From assembly GCA_958352855.1 (NCBI GenBank), contig CATWQE010000082.1, forward strand, positions 1 to 11,574: DNA of 11,574 nt. Reading direction: 5' to 3'. This DNA is from an uncultured Bacillota bacterium. GTDB taxonomy: Bacteria > Bacillota > Clostridia > Lachnospirales > Lachnospiraceae. The notes below the pieces were generated by a model. That model was not told the DNA's origin and did no database searches. It saw nothing but the letters and a program-made list of their open reading frames with translations. Shown here piece by piece: positions 6,172 to 11,574 of the stretch; the first letter of the stretch is position 1, and every line of letters begins with the position of its first letter. A program made the translations under genes and the position numbers.

Positions 6172-7473
6172 ATGTTTGATATTGAAAACTGTATTCTGTA
6201 CCGGAATTTTGCCCAGGGGGATATCCTGGAGGATATGGCAAAAGCTCTGGATATGTGCTGTAAGGAACCGGAAAATCCCGAAAAATCAAAGCCCTTGTTT
6301 TATAGCTGCATGAACCGGCTGGTAGAAATGGCAAACACTTATGGTTTTACAGGAAATCTGTGGAACAATTACCTGACTTATCTTCTGGTGAACCATGAAA
6401 ACGCCTTTAGTACCTCCTGTGAAATCACCGGCCCTGAAAAAGGCAGCTTAAACGATCTGGCGCTTCATGATTTCAGTATCTTTAAGGAACTGTATAATCT
6501 GGAATTTACTGCCTTTGAAAATTTCTATGGCGCTGCTGCCTGCTGCCACCTGATTAACCATTATGAAAGCGGCAGCAATAGCGGAAAACATTTTAATGCA
6601 AGGATTCGGAACCGCCTGTGTACCCTAAGCCAGCTTTTGGCTGACTCTGTCACACCGGAAGAGTTTCTGGAACACATGGTTGCCTTTTACAAGGACTATG
6701 GTGTGGGAAAGCTGGGACTTCACAAAGCCTTCCGTCTGGAGCATAGAACTACAGAAGATAAGGTGGAAATTGTACCCATTACGAAAATTGCCCATGTCCA
6801 CCTGGATGACCTGGTAGGCTATGAAATTCCAAAGAAAAAACTCATTGAAAATACAGAGGCCTTCCTGGCAGGAAAGCCGGCCAACAACTGCCTCCTATTC
6901 GGAGATGCGGGAACCGGAAAATCCTCCAGCATCAAGGCCATTCTCAATCAATATTATGACCGGGGACTGCGGATTATTGAAGTTTATAAGCACCAGTTTC
7001 AGGATTTAAATGATGTAATAGCCCAGATAAAAAACCGCCACTACAAATTCATTATTTATATGGATGATCTTTCTTTTGAAGATTTTGAAATTGAATATAA
7101 ATACTTAAAAGCTGTGATTGAAGGAGGACTGGAACGAAAACCCGATAATATCCTGATTTATGCCACCTCCAACCGGAGACATCTGGTGCGGGAGCGTTTC
7201 AGTGACAAGGAAGACCGAAACGATGACCTTCACACCAATGATACGGTTCAGGAAAAGCTTTCTCTGGTATCCAGATTTGGCGTGACCATTTACTTCGGCT
7301 CTCCGGAAAAGAAAGAATTCCAGGAAATTGTGCGAACCCTGGCAAAACGCAAGGGCATCCAGATGGACGAAAAGGAACTGCTTCTAAAGGCCAATGCCTG
7401 GGAACTGCAGCATGGGGGACTTTCCGGCAGAACTGCCCAGCAGTTTATTGATTATCTTCTGGGACAGCAGTAG
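6172..7473 (+). CDS. AAA+ ATPase of the DUF815 family
   Basis: A 433-residue protein with a helical N-terminal half (about 1-200) lacking recognisable motifs and a C-terminal AAA+ module. The latter shows DLVGYE before the nucleotide site (213-218), Walker A GDAGTGKSS (244-252), Walker B FIIYMDDLSF (293-302), a sensor-1-like YATSNRRHL (330-338) and a sensor-2-like GGLSGRTAQQF (415-425). This is the layout of the DUF815 (PF05673) family, whose biological role is not established as far as I know. No membrane segment or signal is visible, so it is cytoplasmic. The ATG at 6172 has GAAGGA 9 bases upstream; an in-frame start farther up would lie inside pheA. It is co-transcribed with pheA (20-base gap, no terminator), and a strong terminator follows. 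A link to phenylalanine synthesis is only suggested by position. Confidence 0.88.
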   Translation: MFDIENCILYRNFAQGDILEDMAKALDMCCKEPENPEKSKPLFYSCMNRLVEMANTYGFTGNLWNNYLTYLLVNHENAFSTSCEITGPEKGSLNDLALHDFSIFKELYNLEFTAFENFYGAAACCHLINHYESGSNSGKHFNARIRNRLCTLSQLLADSVTPEEFLEHMVAFYKDYGVGKLGLHKAFRLEHRTTEDKVEIVPITKIAHVHLDDLVGYEIPKKKLIENTEAFLAGKPANNCLLFGDAGTGKSSSIKAILNQYYDRGLRIIEVYKHQFQDLNDVIAQIKNRHYKFIIYMDDLSFEDFEIEYKYLKAVIEGGLERKPDNILIYATSNRRHLVRERFSDKEDRNDDLHTNDTVQEKLSLVSRFGVTIYFGSPEKKEFQEIVRTLAKRKGIQMDEKELLLKANAWELQHGGLSGRTAQQFIDYLLGQQ

Positions 7474-7503
7474 AAATATATATTCTGACAGACAAAGTGA
7501 CAC

Positions 7504-7555
7504 TATAAAACAGGGTTGTCTCACCAAAATTAAGGTATGGCAGCCCTGTTTTATA
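7504..7555. terminator. Bidirectional rho-independent terminator between converging operons
   Basis: Arms 7504-7518 and 7541-7555 pair over 15 positions (TATAAAACAGGG pairs perfectly with CCCTGTTTTATA, then one T-G and two more pairs) around a 22-base loop that contains a small ACC/GGT pairing. The T-rich outer ends on both strands suit termination of pheA-DUF815 from the left and of the sugar transporter operon from the right. Confidence 0.85.
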
Positions 7556-7585
7556 TATGCTGAAAGAATTTTTCAGTAGTATTTG

Positions 7586-8527
7586 TTAGCGATTTATGAA
7601 TTTACCTACTATTACAAAAGCACAACAAAGTAAAATTCCAAGAACAGTTACCAGACATCCCAGTTGCAGATTCTGTTGGAAACTTTCCAGGATTTGTCCT
7701 GCCTCTGCATTCCCAGCTTGCTGTAGTTGCTCCAACGCTCCCAGGATTTGTCCAAAAGTTTCCTTATAATGTCCAAAATCCAGGATATTTTCTTTTGGGA
7801 GCAGGGAAGAGGGCATCTGAATTATTTCTGCCAATTTGTAGATTCCCAGTAAAAGCAGTGAGAGGACTCCCCCATTTACCAGTAAAGGTATTCTGTTTTT
7901 CTTTCCATTTCCAGACAGTTTCCAGCTATAAATCCATATCAGCAGAGTACTTACCAGCAAGGCTAATAAAAGCCCAAGCAAAAGAAACGTTTTTGAAAAG
8001 TTTTCCATTTCCGTCATGCTGTATAAACGTTCTGCCGGTAAAAGTCCTAATTCCTCTTTTTGCAGATTTTCCATATACGGTTCTTTCCCTGTCATGGAGA
8101 AAAGCTGAGGTTCTTTCTCCTTGGAAAGAGTAAGGTATAATCCTTCTTTTCCCTGATAGGGCACTGTCTTTTGAACCAACGTACCGGGAAATAATTCTTT
8201 AGTCCGATATAGAATGGTTTCTCCATCTCCAGGATTGGTGGCAAGCAGTACCTGGTCTTCTTCTGTTATATAAAATTCCGGGGAAACGATATGGGCTCTT
8301 AACCCAACCTCCCACTCACTGCCTTCCCCTGCCTCATACAAATCACCATTGCTCAAAATTTCTGCGGGATAGGGTTTCAGAACCAGTTCTCCCTCAGACA
8401 TGGTAATTTGGGTTTCTAAAACCTGTACCTTTACCGTCATCTGTCTTTCTACGCTATCAGAAAGAATCGTGCAGATTACCAACAGCCAAAATGCACCCAG
8501 AAAAAAGCATAATTTTCTTCCTTTCAT
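7586..8527 (-). CDS. Unrecognised four-helix membrane protein of the sugar ABC operon
   Basis: I do not recognise this 313-residue protein. It has a signal-anchor-like helix at about 5-22, a soluble region of about 155 residues (24-178) probably outside the membrane, then helices at about 179-200, 213-233 and 288-308. The short loop SWKLSGNGKKNR (201-212) is basic and so likely cytoplasmic. The 234-287 stretch, outside by the same topology, contains a Gln/Glu/Ala-rich segment (263-286) likely to form an amphipathic helix. It has no ABC permease EAA loop, kinase, peptidase or transposase motif. The ATG at 8527 follows the permease stop codon by one base, and its ribosome site (GGGGAGG) lies within the end of that gene, so translation is tightly coupled. 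It is the last gene of the operon, before the shared terminator. An accessory or sensor role in sugar uptake is a guess. Confidence 0.85.
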   Translation of the reverse strand: MKGRKLCFFLGAFWLLVICTILSDSVERQMTVKVQVLETQITMSEGELVLKPYPAEILSNGDLYEAGEGSEWEVGLRAHIVSPEFYITEEDQVLLATNPGDGETILYRTKELFPGTLVQKTVPYQGKEGLYLTLSKEKEPQLFSMTGKEPYMENLQKEELGLLPAERLYSMTEMENFSKTFLLLGLLLALLVSTLLIWIYSWKLSGNGKKNRIPLLVNGGVLSLLLLGIYKLAEIIQMPSSLLPKENILDFGHYKETFGQILGALEQLQQAGNAEAGQILESFQQNLQLGCLVTVLGILLCCAFVIVGKFINR

Positions 8528-8528
8528 C

Positions 8529-9305
8529 TTATTTTTCCTCCCCAAACACAATCCCTTCTACCAGTTCTCTATTGAAACAGGAAAACAGAGCCAGAGGAGG
8601 CAGAAGAACCAGAATGCAGCACACAAACTGTCTTACTGGCTGTTCCGGTGACACATAGGCCAGGGCTACAGAAAGGGGATATTGTACAAATTCCTTCAGA
8701 TAGGCAATAGGCTGCTCCACCATATTCCAGGCATCCAGAAATGACAACAGCCCCACACAGACCAAAGCACCCCTGCTCATAGGCACTGCAATCCTTACAA
8801 TCGTTTCCAGCAGGTTACATCCGTCTACCTTTGCCTGGTCAATGACTTCATCCGACACACTTTTAAAGCACTGGGTCATGAGAAAAGTTCCTAAAGGCAG
8901 GAAAATCCCAGGCAGAATCAGGGATTTTTCGGTTCCCAGTAAATGCAGCTTATCCAGCATAATATAATTGGGAACCAAAGTCACCTGCAAAGGCAGAATC
9001 ATGAGAATCATCAGACAAAAATAAATGACATTTTTCCCGGGAAACCTGCATTTGGCAAATCCATATCCCGCCAGGGCAGAAACCACTGCCTGTCCTGCTG
9101 CAATGCAGATGCCAATTCCAAGGCTTTTCCAAAACCTGGTCAGATACTGGGGAGAAGCCAGAAACACATCATAATAGGCCTTGAATGAAAGCGTGCCATC
9201 CTTCAAGAAACTTCCTGCCAGTACGAACACAAAGGGGAAAACACAAATCAAAACCAGAAGCAGGGCAAGTATTCCAGTCCCATATTGGTATATTTTCTTT
9301 TTCAT
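8529..9305 (-). CDS. Carbohydrate ABC transporter permease, MalG type (CUT1)
   Basis: One of two membrane subunits of a binding-protein-dependent sugar importer. Of 258 residues, there is a first helix at about 9-31, a short outer loop, then a five-helix core starting near 60. The EAA loop that contacts the ATPase is at about 152-176 (DEVIDQAKVDGCNLLETIVRIAVP, cited in halves: DEVIDQAKVDG and LLETIVRIAVP), and the C-terminal tail NRELVEGIVFGEEK fits the MalG pattern. It is slightly shorter than the usual 270-290 residues because of the short first loop. The ATG overlaps the stop of the upstream permease (ATGA) and has AAGGAGGG 9 bases upstream. No ATPase gene lies in the operon, so it presumably uses a shared MsmX-like ATPase encoded elsewhere. 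Confidence 0.93.
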   Translation of the reverse strand: MKKKIYQYGTGILALLLVLICVFPFVFVLAGSFLKDGTLSFKAYYDVFLASPQYLTRFWKSLGIGICIAAGQAVVSALAGYGFAKCRFPGKNVIYFCLMILMILPLQVTLVPNYIMLDKLHLLGTEKSLILPGIFLPLGTFLMTQCFKSVSDEVIDQAKVDGCNLLETIVRIAVPMSRGALVCVGLLSFLDAWNMVEQPIAYLKEFVQYPLSVALAYVSPEQPVRQFVCCILVLLPPLALFSCFNRELVEGIVFGEEK

Positions 9306-10162
9306 TCTTTGTATCCCTCCTTTTTCCGAACCCAGGCATAGGAAATTCCCATAACAGTAGCTATGGCCCCAAACAACAGCACAGACGCCACAGACAGTTT
9401 TCCGTAATTGAGATTTTCAAAGCTGTTGTTCATAAAATGCTGCATCATGTACAGCTCTTTTCCGGGATGCTCTCCTCCAATGAGAAAAATCTCCCTGAAA
9501 CATTTAAATCCGTTAATCATGGCAAACAAAAGGGTGAAAAATACAGGATTCCACATCTGTGGTGTGGTAATGTGCCAGAATTTCTGCCAGCTTCCGGCCC
9601 CATCTAATTCCGAAACCGCATACTGTTCCTTGGGGATGGTCATAAGTCCGGCAAGAAGAAGAATGACACCGTATCCTACATTTTTCCATAAATACAGCAA
9701 AAGGATAATCACAAAGGCCCAGGATGATTCCAGCCAGTTTTCGGTGGATAATCCAAAAGCATCCAGCAGAAGATTCAGCTTTCCCTCTCTTCCAAAAATC
9801 TGTTCCACCAACAGAACCGCTCCTGTTACCGGCATCACATAGGGAAGCAGGAGAACTGATTTCAAAATCCCATGCTTCTGTGCCTGCCCTTTCAGCAAAA
9901 GGGCAATCCCATAGGCAATGAGTAAATTTAAAGGCAGCCCCACCAGAAAAAAACGGAAGGTATTCCAGCAGGCCAGACGAAACAGTTCATTTCCCAACAC
10001 GTTCTCATAATTTAATAATCCCACAAAACGCCCCATGCTTCCAGGACTGCTTTTTAAGGAATAGGAAACGACCATTCCAAAAGGAATCCCATAAAACAGC
10101 AGACACCCCAATACCACAGGAGAAATAAGAAAATAGCCGGACAGATACTTTCTCTTCTTCAT
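9302..10162 (-). CDS. Carbohydrate ABC transporter permease, MalF/UgpA type (CUT1)
   Basis: The partner membrane subunit of 286 residues. Helices are visible at about 8-33, 67-91, 101-123, 146-172, 204-221 and 255-277. The cytoplasmic EAA loop lies at about 178-201 (KEQYAVSELDGAG, then FWHITTP), with the DGAG of the consensus intact. This is the usual six-helix MalF-like layout without the large MalF-specific periplasmic loop. The ATG at 10162 follows GGGGGAGG closely (3-4 bases), 19 bases after the binding protein's stop codon. It overlaps the next permease by 4 bases. The sugar carried cannot be deduced, because no glycoside hydrolase or regulator is in view. Confidence 0.94.
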   Translation of the reverse strand: MKKRKYLSGYFLISPVVLGCLLFYGIPFGMVVSYSLKSSPGSMGRFVGLLNYENVLGNELFRLACWNTFRFFLVGLPLNLLIAYGIALLLKGQAQKHGILKSVLLLPYVMPVTGAVLLVEQIFGREGKLNLLLDAFGLSTENWLESSWAFVIILLLYLWKNVGYGVILLLAGLMTIPKEQYAVSELDGAGSWQKFWHITTPQMWNPVFFTLLFAMINGFKCFREIFLIGGEHPGKELYMMQHFMNNSFENLNYGKLSVASVLLFGAIATVMGISYAWVRKKEGYKE

Positions 10163-10181
10163 AAACCTCCCCCTTTCTGGT

Positions 10182-11438
10182 TTACTCCAGTATTTTCATT
10201 TTCATAGTTTCATAAGCCTTTGACACCATTTCCAAACGTTTGGTTTCCTCTTCTTTGGCATGATAACTTTGGAAATAGGGCCAGTATAAATCTTCTAATT
10301 CTTTTTCCAGGTCCGAATAAAAGGATACGGCACTAATTTGGTTGTCCAATTCTTCCAGAGCGGTTAAATCAGCTTCAGAAAGGTCTGGATATCGTTTAGC
10401 AAGCTCCTGATTAAGAATCAAATGGTCTTTATAGGAAAACCAACGTTGAAACATGTTTCCGCCCCATTTGGTTCCAACTTCTATACCTGGTCCGAACAAG
10501 ATTTCATCACGAAACAGTAAGTCTAAAAAGGAAAAGGCTTCATCTGGTATCTTGGTATTCCGGTTCACTGCTATGTAGGTACCGATTTCTGCTGTGATTC
10601 CTCCGTTCTTATTTGGAATTCCTACAAGGATTTTTTCATCCTGAGAAGCTGCCAGATTTGGGTAAAAATCAAAAAGACCCTGAATGGATAAATCTTCCGG
10701 TCTGTTTTCCCTGTATTCATTCCACTCTGTATAAGCACATACTTCTTCTAGCATGGTCTGGAGCTCCTTTTCCGTAAACAGCAGCTTTCCTTCCTTATAA
10801 TCTGCCAGTTTTCCAAACAAAGGATACATCCTATGGGTATGATAGAATACTGCCTCCTGCAACACTGGATTTTCACAGGTTCTCAGTTCTTCCCAGGAAA
10901 GAGGAATCTCTTGTAACCCCTCCAAATCTGTTTTTCGAAAGACAACCTTCTGATACGTATAAGTGATGGGTAAAATCATCTGTCCTTTCTCTGTTTTTCC
11001 TGCTTCTAGAATCTTTTGATTGAACTTCTCTGGTCTGGCATATTCTGCTGTTTCCAGGAAATCATCCAAAGGCAAAAAGGTATCTGTGTACATCAGTTTT
11101 TCTGGATTTGGAAAAAGTACCGGCATACTTTCCCTCTCCCTCTCAGCTCCTGTAGAAAGCAGAAATACATCTGGTCCTTCTCCTGACATCAGTTCGGTTC
11201 TGATATTAGACGCTTTGATTTCCGCAGTATCAGAATCCTGTGGAATAATTTCCAGTTTTCCCTGGACACCCTCATTCAGCATCTCCCACAAATCCAGCAA
11301 ATCTCTGGCATAATCTGCGAGTTCCGCCTCCACACATACCGTTAAAGTCTTTTCCGTTGAATGTTGCTTCTCTTTTTCACAGCCAGAGCAATAAAGGAAT
11401 AATACACTTACCATAAAAATTATAATATACTTTTTCAT
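10182..11438 (-). CDS. Extracellular sugar-binding lipoprotein of an ABC importer
   Basis: The solute-binding protein of the operon, 418 residues and the size of the SBP_bac_1 family. The N-terminus is a lipoprotein signal: a basic MKK, a hydrophobic run (4-16), then CSGC with C20 as the probable lipid-bearing cysteine. The -3 position is Cys rather than the usual Leu, so the lipobox is atypical, and a polar linker (EKEKQHSTEK) follows. GEGPDVFLL (86-94) is the family's typical strand-turn near the hinge, and the later ILVGIPNKNG, YIAVNRNTK and FSFLDLLF segments fit the C-terminal lobe. Acidic residues dominate the mature protein. The start has AAGGGGGG about 6 bases upstream. It heads the operon and is expected to be the most highly expressed member. 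The ligand is unknown. Confidence 0.92.
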   Translation of the reverse strand: MKKYIIIFMVSVLFLYCSGCEKEKQHSTEKTLTVCVEAELADYARDLLDLWEMLNEGVQGKLEIIPQDSDTAEIKASNIRTELMSGEGPDVFLLSTGAERERESMPVLFPNPEKLMYTDTFLPLDDFLETAEYARPEKFNQKILEAGKTEKGQMILPITYTYQKVVFRKTDLEGLQEIPLSWEELRTCENPVLQEAVFYHTHRMYPLFGKLADYKEGKLLFTEKELQTMLEEVCAYTEWNEYRENRPEDLSIQGLFDFYPNLAASQDEKILVGIPNKNGGITAEIGTYIAVNRNTKIPDEAFSFLDLLFRDEILFGPGIEVGTKWGGNMFQRWFSYKDHLILNQELAKRYPDLSEADLTALEELDNQISAVSFYSDLEKELEDLYWPYFQSYHAKEEETKRLEMVSKAYETMKMKILE

Positions 11439-11525
11439 ATAACGCCCCCCTTTTTAATATGATACCCTTTCAAGTAAAATGATTTTCCCTTCCAGAATCC
11501 TCTGTGACTTATATTATGTAAGAAT

Positions 11526-11554
11526 ATTGTACAATAAAAGCGTAAATATTTCAA
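11526..11554 (-). promoter_or_regulatory. Promoter of the sugar ABC transporter operon
   Basis: The minus strand has -35 TTGAAA (11549-11554, 5 of 6), a 17-base AT-rich spacer and -10 TACAAT (11526-11531, 5 of 6). Transcription would start near 11519, giving an 80-base leader before the ATG at 11438. I see no strong hairpin in that leader. Confidence 0.8.
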
Positions 11555-11560
11555 ATATTT
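11544..11560. repeat. Doubled AAATATTT palindrome over the -35 region
   Basis: AAATATTT occurs twice, at 11544-11551 and 11553-11560, separated by a single base. Each copy is self-complementary, so the 17-base block reads as both a direct repeat and an inverted repeat. It covers the -35 of the transporter promoter. It may be an operator or an UP-like AT-rich element, or chance in AT-rich DNA. Confidence 0.5.
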
Positions 11561-11574
11561 TATATAATATCTAA

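Noticed and set aside
8529..9305. Possible truncation of the MalG-type permease (258 residues)
   Set aside because: All expected helices, the EAA loop and the C-terminal tail are present; the shorter length comes from the first outer loop, not from a frameshift.
9185..9842. Plus-strand open frames of about 140 codons over the permease genes
   Set aside because: They are antisense to two well-supported permeases, with low-complexity His/Ser/Lys-rich translations and no ribosome site. They are not credible genes.
11448..11475. Catabolite-responsive element (cre) near the transporter start (minus strand TGAAAGGGTATCA)
   Set aside because: It is one base short of the 14-base cre pattern and lacks the central CG; it also lies in the leader close to the ribosome site. 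Too weak to call.

Overview
The window looks like chromosomal DNA of a low-to-mid GC Gram-positive anaerobe, most likely a Lachnospiraceae clostridium (Blautia/Dorea/Ruminococcus-like). The reasons are strong AGGAGG-type ribosome binding sites, sigma-A-like promoters, a PyrB/PyrI two-chain aspartate carbamoyltransferase, a YclM-like aspartokinase, a fused chorismate mutase/prephenate dehydratase, and a CUT1 sugar transporter operon without its own ATPase. The genus is inference.

Layout from left to right. (1) 1-1509, minus strand: a GntR regulator of the YtrA type, an ABC ATPase and the first 48 codons of an ABC-2 permease that runs off the left edge. All are translationally coupled by overlaps, and they have a clear promoter and operator. 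(2) 1536-2942, minus: a monocistronic aspartokinase with its own promoter. Its terminator hairpin physically contains the promoter of the GntR operon. (3) 2979-4446, minus: pyrB-pyrI, overlapping by 7 bases, with a consensus-like promoter and a terminator. (4) 4454-4840, minus: a small membrane protein resembling the CmpB-type putative permease family, directly upstream of pyrB with no terminator between. (5) 4948-7473, plus: pheA followed 20 bases later by a DUF815-type AAA+ ATPase; the promoter overlaps an inverted repeat. (6) 7504-7555: a strong two-way terminator between converging operons. (7) 7586-11554, minus: a sugar ABC operon of lipoprotein binding protein, two permeases and an unrecognised four-helix membrane protein, from a near-consensus promoter at the right edge.

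Most of the window is housekeeping metabolism: aspartate-family amino acids, pyrimidines and phenylalanine. The less explained parts are the unrecognised membrane protein closing the sugar transporter operon, the pheA-DUF815 pairing, the promoter nested in a terminator next to a YtrA-like operator, and the palindrome on the pheA promoter. I see no phage, transposon, CRISPR, tRNA or rRNA in the window. No gene-free stretch exceeds about 180 bases.
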